From the NCBI GenBank assembly GCA_052035915.1, contig JBPOHE010000079.1:1-45272 (forward strand): DNA of 45,272 nucleotides. Direction: 5' to 3'. A program made the position numbers and the translations under genes. Shown here piece by piece: positions 34,511 through 41,291 of this stretch. Position 1 is the stretch's first letter, and each line of letters starts with the position of its first letter. The notes below the pieces were generated by a model. It saw only the letters and a list, made by a program, of their open reading frames with translations, did not search any database and was not told the origin of the DNA. The DNA comes from JBPOHE01 sp052035915. Its GTDB lineage: Bacteria; Pseudomonadota; Gammaproteobacteria; Chromatiales; Chromatiaceae.

Positions 34511-36535
34511 ATGAGCGCCATCCGCACCGAACCGGAATGGGTCGTTCTCATTGGCGACCTGATCGAACAGGGACAGTGTTTTCTCGCCTACGACCTCTCC
34601 GCCGAGGCCCGCCTCGCCTATCCCGGCAGCCAGAAGATCCGCCTCCTCGCCATCTACGCCCTGTTGCGTTCCGGGGCGGTGAGCGAGGCGCGCAAGCTGT
34701 TGTCGGAACTGGAAACCGCCCTGGAGACCCAAGAGTCCCTCGCCGCCCGCATCACCGAGTCCCTGCACCGACATCTCCCGGCCCTGCTGGCGCCGGACCT
34801 TCCCACCCAGGCGATCGGTACCACCCCCTGGGTGACCGAACTGGCCGAACATATCGTCCGCCTGGGTGGTCAGGCGCGACGCCAGGACACCGACGACCGG
34901 GAAACCCTCAGGCTCGCGGCCCAGGTCCATGGCGAGAGTTGGCGCCAGCAGGGCCGTCCCGGTGATCTGCGGCAGAGTCGCGACGCCCATCTGCGCGCCT
35001 TCCGCCAGTTTCAGGATAGCGAAAGTGGGATTCACGCCGCCCACCAATCCTGGTTGCTGGGCGAACGGGAACTGGCCGGACGGATCGCGGCGGAGGCCAA
35101 GTCATTCTGCAACCAGGGTCGGACCGGAATCACCCCCAAGGAGCAGTTCTTCTGCGCCATAGATCAGGCCGAAGCCATCCTGCTCACCGGCGATCCGGCC
35201 CAGGCCATGGAGGGATACCGTCAGGCCAAAAGGCGTTTCAACCCCCACTACGCCTGGGTGGTGGAGGCCAGGGAGCGTCTGGGACAACTCCAACGGCAGG
35301 GATTCCCCGAGGTGGACGAGATCCTCGCACTGCTCAGCCCGCCCGTCATCGTCATCGGTGCCGGCCAGGCCCTGGATGCCGCGACCAACGGCGAACAGGT
35401 GTTTCCACCGGCCCTGGAAAAGGTGGTCGAGCGCGCCATCCAGGAGCGACTGGATGAACTCGGGGCCCATATCGGTTATAGCTCCGCCGGTGCCGGTACC
35501 GAGCTGCTGTTCGTCGAGGCGCTCATCGAACGGGAGGCGGAGGTCCATCTGGTGCTGCCCTGCGCGGCGGAGGACTTTGTCCGCGAGCGGGTCGCCTATG
35601 CCGGACAGTCCTGGGTGCGACGCTTTCGTCAGGCCCTCAAGCTCGCCTCCAGCGTCACCTATGCCACCGAAGAAGCCTATCTCGGCCATGACTGGTTGTT
35701 CCGCTTCAACAATCAGATCATCGACGGGCTCGCCCGTCTGCGGGCCGAACTCCTGGGGACCCAACCCTATCTATTGCTGGTGTGGGACTATGCCGCCGAG
35801 AACGCCGCTGGCACCGCGGCGGATTTCATGGATCATTGGCCGGATATCGCCCGTCTGCGCCTGATCGAACTCGATGAACTCCGGGCCGGACACGCCGACC
35901 TCGGCGAAGCGGCGCCCCTTCCCGGGCCACAGGCCCTGGCGCCCGGCATCCGCCGGGAACCCCAACGGGTGCCGAAGACCATGCTGTTTGCCGATATCGT
36001 CGGCTTCAGCAAGCTGCATGAGGAAGATCTGCCCGGATTGTGGCGCTACCTGGAGGCGATCAAGGCCCGCCTCGACCGTGGCGGCGATCCACCGGACCTG
36101 GTGGAGAGCTGGGGCGATGCCCTCTATGTGGTGATGCCGAGCGCCCGGGCCATCCTGCGTTATGCCTTCTGCCTGCAGGACAGCTTCGCCACCCTGGACC
36201 CCGCCGCCTTCGGCGTACCCCAGAGTCTCAGCCTGCGCATCGGCCTGCATGCCGGACCCGTCTATACCGGTCGCCATCCCCTCACCAACCGCCCCATCGT
36301 CTATGGCAGCCATGTCTCGCGGACGGCCCGCATCGAGCCTGTCACCGTACCCGGTCATGTCTACGCCTCCCAGCAGTTCGTAGCCCTGCTCACCGCCGAG
36401 GAGACCGCCTACCGGGCCGAACAGGGCCGCCAACAACCCTGGTACGCCTGCGAATACCTCGGTGTCTTGCAACTGGCGAAACAATACGGCGATTGGCCGG
36501 TGTACCACCTGCTCCCCCGGACCGAGGCGACATGA
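34511..36535 (+). CDS. Class III nucleotide cyclase with N-terminal TRAFs-binding-like region
   Basis: 674 residues. Residues 1-280 are helical and resemble the TRAFs-binding/DUF4071 TPR-like region (AREARLAYPGSQ-type repeats, then EGYRQAKRRFNPHYAWVVEA). A middle part (about 290-470) is not recognised. The cyclase domain starts near KTMLFADIVGFSKLHEED, with metal aspartates Asp495 and Asp536 (ESWGDALYVV). Glu532 sits where adenylate cyclases usually have the purine-selecting lysine and guanylate cyclases a glutamate. The transition-state asparagine is Ser603 (GSHVSRTARIE), while Arg607 is kept. The enzyme may therefore make a different or less common nucleotide, or be weak. The start has no strong ribosome site. 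It overlaps the next gene by four bases. Confidence 0.82.
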   Translation: MSAIRTEPEWVVLIGDLIEQGQCFLAYDLSAEARLAYPGSQKIRLLAIYALLRSGAVSEARKLLSELETALETQESLAARITESLHRHLPALLAPDLPTQAIGTTPWVTELAEHIVRLGGQARRQDTDDRETLRLAAQVHGESWRQQGRPGDLRQSRDAHLRAFRQFQDSESGIHAAHQSWLLGERELAGRIAAEAKSFCNQGRTGITPKEQFFCAIDQAEAILLTGDPAQAMEGYRQAKRRFNPHYAWVVEARERLGQLQRQGFPEVDEILALLSPPVIVIGAGQALDAATNGEQVFPPALEKVVERAIQERLDELGAHIGYSSAGAGTELLFVEALIEREAEVHLVLPCAAEDFVRERVAYAGQSWVRRFRQALKLASSVTYATEEAYLGHDWLFRFNNQIIDGLARLRAELLGTQPYLLLVWDYAAENAAGTAADFMDHWPDIARLRLIELDELRAGHADLGEAAPLPGPQALAPGIRREPQRVPKTMLFADIVGFSKLHEEDLPGLWRYLEAIKARLDRGGDPPDLVESWGDALYVVMPSARAILRYAFCLQDSFATLDPAAFGVPQSLSLRIGLHAGPVYTGRHPLTNRPIVYGSHVSRTARIEPVTVPGHVYASQQFVALLTAEETAYRAEQGRQQPWYACEYLGVLQLAKQYGDWPVYHLLPRTEAT

Positions 36536-37299
36536 ACATACGTTTTCTCGGCGTCGGCGCCGCCTCCAGTACCGCCGAGTATTACCAATCCAACCTGTTG
36601 ATCAGCAGTCGCCGGGGCAGACGCCTGCTGCTGGACTGCGGCGGCGATATCCGCTTCTCCCTCGCCGAATGCGCCATCCCACCTCAATCCATCGAGGCCG
36701 TCTATATCTCCCATCTGCACGCGGATCATATCGGTGGCCTGGAGTGGCTCGCCTTCCTCAATCGCTTCGGCTCGGAGCCGCGACGCCCACAGCTCTATTG
36801 CGAGGCGGGGCACATGGAACGCCTCTGGCAACACGCCTTGCGGGCCGGGTTGGAATGTGTGGATGCGGAAACCCTGTCCCTGGGCGACTATTTCGATTGT
36901 CGCCTCCTGTGGCTCGGTGAGCCCTTCGACTGGGATGGTATCGGCGCCGAGATGGTGAAGATGCCCCATGTCATCGCCGGTCGGGCCGAACATCCCAGCT
37001 ATGGGCTCATCCTGCGGGAAAGGGAGGGGCCCGGGGTCTTCATCACCACCGACGCCCGTTACAACACGGAGATCCTGCTGCCGATCGCCGAGCGGGTCGA
37101 AATCATCTTTCACGATTGCGAGACCTGCGACCAGGTGACCGGCGTCCATGCCCACTATCGCGAGCTTCTACAACTGCCGGACCGGGTCCGCGCCAAGATC
37201 TGGCTCTACCACTATCAGCCCGCGCCCCACATCGACCCCAGGGCGGACGGTTTTCTCGGTTTCGTTACCAAGGGACAGGAATTCGTCCTTGGTGGGTAA
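36532..37299 (+). CDS. Metallo-beta-lactamase-fold hydrolase
   Basis: 255 residues from ATG 36532, which overlaps the cyclase stop (ATGA). The metal motif is YISHLHADHIGGLEW (HxHxDH). Further possible ligands are in KMPHVIAG, ITTDARYN, FHDCETC and GVHAHYREL. The fold class includes RNase Z, lactonases and class II-like cyclic nucleotide phosphodiesterases. Co-translation with a cyclase makes a role in removing the cyclase product plausible, but this is inference. It is the last gene of the block. Confidence 0.82.
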   Translation: MNIRFLGVGAASSTAEYYQSNLLISSRRGRRLLLDCGGDIRFSLAECAIPPQSIEAVYISHLHADHIGGLEWLAFLNRFGSEPRRPQLYCEAGHMERLWQHALRAGLECVDAETLSLGDYFDCRLLWLGEPFDWDGIGAEMVKMPHVIAGRAEHPSYGLILREREGPGVFITTDARYNTEILLPIAERVEIIFHDCETCDQVTGVHAHYRELLQLPDRVRAKIWLYHYQPAPHIDPRADGFLGFVTKGQEFVLGG

Positions 37300-37405
37300 A
37301 TAGTATCATTTCCGACTGGATTTCTTGTTTCCGACTGGTCGGAGGCCAGCCCCGGATGCGTTGCCGAGAGAAGGCTTCATGAGGAAATTCTCCTCAGCCA
37401 GCCTT

Positions 37406-37522
37406 CCGGGCATCGACGGAAAATGGCCATTCTTTGTTCTTTTTTCGAGAACAATATCTCCATGGCGACGACATTGTTCTCGCATGGAGAACGAAAAATC
37501 GGCTCCGAGCACCCAGGCCCGG
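37406..37522 (-). repeat. 117-bp palindromic dispersed element, copy 3
   Basis: The reverse-orientation copy of the elements at 6655 and 26644, exactly 117 bases like copy 2, with ends CCGGGC (37406-37411) and GCCCGG (37517-37522). Inner hairpins are TTGTTCT (37434-37440) with AGAACAA (37448-37454), and TTGTTCTC (37474-37481) with GAGAACGA (37487-37494). On the - strand its tail reads ATGGCCATTTTCCGTCGATG, close to the tail of copy 2. Sequence between the hairpins has diverged while the pairing is kept, which argues for selection on the structure or for several subfamilies. Confidence 0.82.
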
Positions 37523-37580
37523 AAACCATGCGGGCTGAGGGCGCCACCCTCTTCGCTGCCGATCAGGGATAACTTGCAGG

Positions 37581-37685
37581 CGTAGGTTGGGTGTTAACCC
37601 ATCGTTAGGCGAATTTGGCCTGGTCGGAAACGGCGGATGTCGATGTTGGTCTCCATGGGTTTCGCTCCGCTCCACCTATCCTACG
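37581..37685. repeat. REP-like palindromic element with GTAGG ends
   Basis: It starts CGTAGGTTGGGTGTTAACCC and ends with the inverse type ATGGGTTTCGCTCCGCTCCA...CCTATCCTACG. The ends pair as GTAGG(T/A)T(G/A)GGTG with AACCCAT. The right half reads, in reverse, as the GTAGGATAGGTGGAGCG...AAACCCAT motif that is widespread between genes in gammaproteobacteria. It lies 33 bases before a RAYT transposase fragment, the usual neighbour of REP sequences. Confidence 0.7.
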
Positions 37686-37717
37686 GGATGGGCGCCAGCC
37701 CATGGTGATGGAAATCC

Positions 37718-37762
37718 ATGACTGAATACCGCCGCTGCCGTTTGCCGGGAGGGATGTATTTC
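37718..37762 (+). pseudogene. Remnant of a REP-associated tyrosine transposase (RAYT)
   Basis: Fifteen codons read MTEYRRCRLPGGMYF, the start of RAYT/IS200-like transposases (normally M..YRR...PGGTYFFTVN). After this the frame departs from the family and soon stops. No catalytic HUH motif or tyrosine remains. The fragment was recognised from its N-terminal motif only, so confidence is moderate. Its location next to REP-like palindromes fits the known RAYT-REP association. Confidence 0.6.
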
Positions 37763-38067
37763 GGCTCTTTCTCAAAAGGTGGGTAACGGAAGGATGAGGG
37801 AACGGCCAGGATGGAGGCTTCCGCGATGAACCCGAAGCGATAACTGGCGAGCGTCGAAAAACCCGCCAAGAAAGCACCAACCTTATCGTCCATGGGGGCG
37901 ACCCTGTTCTTTCTGTGACCGGCCCTACCTCTGCCTGAAAGCGGCTGACGCCGCTCTCAGCTCTTCCTCGAAAGTGGATACCCGCTGATCACCCCTGACC
38001 AGAGGCGCTTTGCCCCGATCGGCGGTGCTTTCACCGATTCAACGCAACGGCGACTCCGAATAGTCGA

Positions 38068-38559
38068 CTAGGATGTCTTGGCGTGGCCTGATTCTTCGCT
38101 TGGTTTACTCCCTGCAAGAGGCGGACCGTATGACCGGATCCAACTCTCCTGCAGGGATTGCCATAAATCCAGGTTGCGTTGGGCCAATTGGGCGAAGATG
38201 CTCATGGGGGCATTCTGCATCAGACTCGACATCTGCTCCTGCATCATCCGCTGTTGCCTGACGAAAAAATCCATACTTTCCTGCAGATAGCTCGACATGA
38301 AGCCCTGCATGGTATCGCCGTAGGAACGGATGAGTTTTTCCAGCAACTCGGTGGTCAGGATCGGCTGCCCCTTTTCTTCCTGCTCGATGATGATCTGCAG
38401 GAGGATACTGCGGGTGATGTTGTCTTCGGTCTTGGCGTCGATCACCCGGAATTTCGCGCCTTCTTTCACCAGCTGGCGGATATCCTCCAGGGTGACGTAA
38501 CGGCTGACATCGGTGTCGTAGAGACGCCGATTGGGATATTTCTTGATAATCCGTTCCAT
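38068..38559 (-). CDS. phaR: Polyhydroxyalkanoate synthesis regulator
   Basis: 163 residues from ATG 38559. The start IIKKYPNRRLYDTDVSRYVTL is the conserved PHB_acc_N DNA-binding domain of PhaR. The accumulation-regulatory domain follows (RSYGDTMQGFMSSYLQESMDFF). PhaR binds both PHA granules and promoters of phasin and related genes, and leaves DNA when granules form. A GTG at 38568 has a better placed AGG ribosome site and would add VST. The C-terminus after residue 110 is helical and variable. It is the last gene of the - strand PHA group, 19 bases downstream of phaB. Confidence 0.9.
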   Translation of the reverse strand: MERIIKKYPNRRLYDTDVSRYVTLEDIRQLVKEGAKFRVIDAKTEDNITRSILLQIIIEQEEKGQPILTTELLEKLIRSYGDTMQGFMSSYLQESMDFFVRQQRMMQEQMSSLMQNAPMSIFAQLAQRNLDLWQSLQESWIRSYGPPLAGSKPSEESGHAKTS

Positions 38560-38578
38560 GGTGCTCACTACTACTACC

Positions 38579-39325
38579 TCAACGCATATACTGGCCGCCG
38601 TTGATCGATAGATCCGCGCCGGTGATAAAGCCCGAATCGTCCGACGCGATAAAGGCCACCGCGCGTCCGATCTCCTCCGGTTTGCCGTAGCGCCCGACCG
38701 GAATCTGCTCAAGGATCTTGGCCCGGATCTCCTCGGGGACCGCCCGGATCATGGGGGAATCGATATAGCCGGGAGAAATGGTGTTGGCCGTCACCCCTTT
38801 GCGGGCGCCCTCCAGGGCGATGGACATGGTGAAGGCATGGATGGCCGCCTTGCTGGCGGCATAGTTGGACTGGCCGAACTGACCTTTCTGACCATTGACC
38901 GAGGAGATGTTGACGATGCGGCCGAATCCCCGCGCCGTCATGCCTTCGATCACATTGCGGGTGGTGTTGAAGACGCTGTCGAGATTGGCGGCCAGCACCT
39001 GATGCCACTGATCTTCGGTCATCTTACGCAAGGGGGCGTCCCGGGTGATGCCGGCGGCGTTGACCAGGATGTCTATCGGACCGATGTTTTCCTCGACCCA
39101 ATGGATGATCTCGCGGGTGGCGTCAAAATCGGTCAGGTCGCAGCCGATGACCTTCATCTCGTAGCCGTCCTCCCGCCTGGCGGCCTCCCATTCCTTGCCC
39201 TTGCAGTCGATGGTAGCGGGTCGACACACCGCGACTACCCGACACCCCATGGCGCCCAGGTGCTTACAGATTTCCGTCCCGATAGCCCCAGTGCCGCCAG
39301 TGACCACAGCCACTCTACCGGACAT
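38579..39325 (-). CDS. phaB: Acetoacetyl-CoA reductase
   Basis: 248 residues, a short-chain dehydrogenase. The NADPH motif is TGGTGAIG, the middle motif LVNAAGIT, and the active site ISSVNGQKGQFGQSNYAASK with the Ser, Tyr and Lys. It reduces acetoacetyl-CoA to (R)-3-hydroxybutyryl-CoA, the monomer polymerised by PhaE/PhaC. The variant QKGQFGQSNYAASK is typical for PhaB rather than FabG. It lies between phaR and phaA; an intrinsic terminator precedes it, so it may be expressed at a lower level than phaA or from its own promoter. Confidence 0.93.
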   Translation of the reverse strand: MSGRVAVVTGGTGAIGTEICKHLGAMGCRVVAVCRPATIDCKGKEWEAARREDGYEMKVIGCDLTDFDATREIIHWVEENIGPIDILVNAAGITRDAPLRKMTEDQWHQVLAANLDSVFNTTRNVIEGMTARGFGRIVNISSVNGQKGQFGQSNYAASKAAIHAFTMSIALEGARKGVTANTISPGYIDSPMIRAVPEEIRAKILEQIPVGRYGKPEEIGRAVAFIASDDSGFITGADLSINGGQYMR

Positions 39326-39345
39326 TACTACTTCCCCCTAGACCA

Positions 39346-39374
39346 GAAAAAACTCCGCGCCCGCAGGCGCGGAG
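39346..39374 (-). terminator. Intrinsic terminator between phaA and phaB
   Basis: On the - strand a perfect nine-base-pair stem (CTCCGCGCC/GGCGCGGAG, 39353-39374) with a four-base loop is followed by six T (39347-39352). It lies only eight bases after the phaA stop. It should end or attenuate transcription before phaB. Confidence 0.85.
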
Positions 39375-39381
39375 AGGATGT

Positions 39382-40563
39382 TTAGCGTTCGACCGCTATG
39401 GCCACGCCTTGTCCGCCACCGATACAGAGGGTGGCGAGCCCTTTGCTGACGCCACGCTTGGCCATCTCATAAAGCAGGGTCACCAGGATGCGGGCCCCGG
39501 AGGCTCCGACCGGATGGCCCAGGGCCACGGCCCCACCATTGACGTTGACCTTGCCCATATCCCAGCCGAGTGTCCGGCTCACCGCCAGGGCCTGGGCCGC
39601 GAAGGCCTCGTTGGCCTCGATCAGTTCCAGATCCTCGATGCCCCAGCCGGCCTTTTGCAGACAGCGCTGAGTGGCCGGCACGGGTCCGAAACCCATGATG
39701 GCGGGATCGACCCCGGCACTGGCGTAGGCGACCACCCGGGCCATGGGTTCCAGACCCAGCTCGCGAGCCTTGCGGGCCGACATTAACATCACGGCGGCGG
39801 CGCCGTCGTTGATGCCCGAGGCATTGCCGGCGGTCACGGTGCCGTTCTCGCGGAAGGCGGGACGCAGCTTCCCGAGGCTTTCGGCGGTGGTGCCATGGCG
39901 GGGGAACTCGTCCGCACTAAACACGATGGGATCACCTCGGCGCTGGGGAATGACCACCGGGACGATCTCTTCATTGAAGCGGCCGGATTTCTGCGCCGCC
40001 TCGGCCTTTTGCTGGGATTCAGCGGAAAAGGCGTCCTGATCGGCGCGGCTGATGCTGTACTTGTCGGCCAGATTTTCCGCCGTGCAGCCCATGTGATAGG
40101 CATTGAAGACATCGTGGAGACCGTCGTACAGCAACGAGTCTTGCAGCTTCCACTCGCCCATGGTCTGTCCGTTGCGGGAGTTGAGCAGCAGATGGGGCGC
40201 GGCGCTCATGTTCTCCTGGCCACCGGCGACGACGATGTCGGCATCGCCACACTTGATGGCCTGGGCGGCCAAGTGCACGCTCTTCAAACCACTGCCGCAG
40301 AGCTTGTTGATCAACATGGCCGGCACCTCCACCGGGCAACCGGCCCGGATGGACGCCTGACGGGCTGGATTCTGCCCGGTTCCGGCGGTCAGGATCTGCC
40401 CCATGATGACCTCGTCGATCTGGTTCGGCTGCACGCCGGTGCGCTTGAAGAGTTCGGCGATGGTTTTGGCGCCGAGGTCCGACGCCGGAATACCGGCCAG
40501 GGTACCGCAGAATTTGCCGATAGGGGTGCGCACGGCACCAACGATTACGACCTCCTCCATCAT
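39382..40563 (-). CDS. phaA: Acetyl-CoA C-acetyltransferase (beta-ketothiolase)
   Basis: 393 residues. The nucleophile cysteine is Cys89 in NKLCGSGLKSV, with the C-terminal GHPVGASGARI histidine and the second cysteine in LCIGGGQG. The thiolase condenses two acetyl-CoA to acetoacetyl-CoA for PHB synthesis. AGGAGG precedes two adjacent ATGs (40563, 40560); the second has the better spacing. Flanked by terminators on both sides on the - strand, so it is probably transcribed as a single gene with read-through in both directions possible. Confidence 0.93.
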   Translation of the reverse strand: MMEEVVIVGAVRTPIGKFCGTLAGIPASDLGAKTIAELFKRTGVQPNQIDEVIMGQILTAGTGQNPARQASIRAGCPVEVPAMLINKLCGSGLKSVHLAAQAIKCGDADIVVAGGQENMSAAPHLLLNSRNGQTMGEWKLQDSLLYDGLHDVFNAYHMGCTAENLADKYSISRADQDAFSAESQQKAEAAQKSGRFNEEIVPVVIPQRRGDPIVFSADEFPRHGTTAESLGKLRPAFRENGTVTAGNASGINDGAAAVMLMSARKARELGLEPMARVVAYASAGVDPAIMGFGPVPATQRCLQKAGWGIEDLELIEANEAFAAQALAVSRTLGWDMGKVNVNGGAVALGHPVGASGARILVTLLYEMAKRGVSKGLATLCIGGGQGVAIAVER

Positions 40564-40592
40564 TTTCCTCCTCGTTTTAATCTATAGTTAAT

Positions 40593-40638
40593 GAAAACAA
40601 AAGCAGGCCGGCAGCAGCATAACACAGCTACCGGCCTG
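40593..40638 (-). terminator. Intrinsic terminator downstream of the phasin gene
   Basis: On the - strand the stem CAGGCCGG (read with its complement CCGGCCTG, ends 40604 and 40638), extended by AGC/GCT, is followed by CTTTTGTTTTC. This is a good rho-independent terminator for the phasin transcript and lies just upstream of phaA. Confidence 0.8.
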
Positions 40639-40701
40639 AAGCTCCAGACCTACCCTACCAAAGCTGCCTCCATGCAGCCAAGACGAAAATCCGGATTCAA
40701 A

Positions 40702-41049
40702 TTACTTGGTGACCGCGTCGACTCCGGCCTGGGCCGCCTTGCTGGCCCAGGAAGACACCTGCTCCTGGGTTTCCTTCGCCAAGCGCAGGATCTCTTCAGC
40801 GCGGTCTACCATCTTCTGGCCGAACTCGGCTACCAGGCGACCTTCTTCGGTAGCCCACTTTTGCGGGTCTTTGGCTTCGCCGAAGAGCTGCAATTGCCGG
40901 GCGCTGAGTTCCATATAATCACGGGCCAGGGTCAAATTGTGATGGGTCATCTTGTCGAACGCTTGGGCGGCGATCTCGTTCAGCTTCATCATGGGTTCCA
41001 TGGCGGAACGATTCATCTGCATCCACTGGTCAAGCATTTCATTCTTCAT
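40702..41049 (-). CDS. phaP: Phasin family protein
   Basis: 115 residues from ATG 41049 (MKNEMLDQWMQ), with AGGAG about eight bases upstream; an upstream ATG at 41082 is unlikely. The protein is helical and amphipathic, with the phasin-type pattern MKLNEIAAQAFDKMTHHNLTL then EILRLAKETQEQV. Phasins coat PHA granules and are the classical PhaR target. The gene has its own strong promoter and terminator. Divergent from phaE. Confidence 0.88.
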   Translation of the reverse strand: MKNEMLDQWMQMNRSAMEPMMKLNEIAAQAFDKMTHHNLTLARDYMELSARQLQLFGEAKDPQKWATEEGRLVAEFGQKMVDRAEEILRLAKETQEQVSSWASKAAQAGVDAVTK

Positions 41050-41083
41050 TGTGGTTCTCCTCTCTGAATGTCGGTGCATCATT

Positions 41084-41099
41084 TGTTGCGTTGCAGCAT
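41084..41099. promoter_or_regulatory. Candidate PhaR site over the phasin promoter
   Basis: The sequence TGTTGCGTTGCAGCAT is TGC-rich and overlaps the -10 box and the likely start point of the phasin promoter. PhaR proteins bind TGC-rich DNA and repress phasin genes. A second, similar core (TTGCGGTGCA) lies at 41195. The assignment is inference from position and composition. Confidence 0.5.
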
Positions 41100-41123
41100 A
41101 TTTGGTCTTGAAAAGGCTGTCAA
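41095..41123 (-). promoter_or_regulatory. Sigma-70 type promoter of the phasin gene
   Basis: On the - strand a perfect TTGACA (41118-41123) is followed after exactly 17 bases by TATGCT (41095-41100). Transcription should start near 41088, about 40 bases before the phasin ATG. Confidence 0.7.
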
Positions 41124-41194
41124 GCCCTTTCTGTCGACCTGATACTAGCCCAAAGAAGGGGAGGCGTCACAAGAGCCCTGTCGGGCAAAATATA

Positions 41195-41222
41195 TTGCGG
41201 TGCACAAAAGCATTGCTATACA
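41195..41222 (+). promoter_or_regulatory. Possible phaE-phaC promoter with second candidate PhaR site
   Basis: TTGCGG (41195-41200), 16 bases and TATACA (41217-41222) form a moderate sigma-70-like promoter 70 bases before phaE. The -35 box is part of TTGCGGTGCACAA (41195-41207), which shares TTGCGkTGCA with the phasin-promoter site. PhaR could thus regulate both divergent units. Confidence 0.4.
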
Positions 41223-41291
41223 CTAGGTGGCGTACACTCAATGAATTAGACCAACAGATCTATGTGATCCTCATTCCCCAAGGAGAACCGG

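Larger units (their letters stand above)
37300..38067. other. Gene-free repeat-rich stretch before the PHA locus
   Basis: It begins with two direct copies of TTTCCGACTGG (37309-37319 and 37328-37338) directly after the hydrolase gene. It then holds palindromic element copy 3 (37406-37522), a second palindromic element (37581-37685) and a fragment of a RAYT transposase (37718-37762). A 70-codon - strand frame (37681-37893) crosses the RAYT fragment antisense and is not accepted as a gene. From 37900 to 38067 only a short hairpin (AGCGGC/GCCGCT) is seen. Confidence 0.6.

Noticed and set aside
37306..37512. 68-codon - strand open frame
   Set aside because: Lies almost wholly in palindromic element copy 3 and encodes the hairpin arms.
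37681..37893. 70-codon - strand open frame
   Set aside because: Its last third is antisense to the RAYT fragment and the remainder has no recognisable motif or ribosome site. It could be a fragment of an unknown gene, but the support is too weak.
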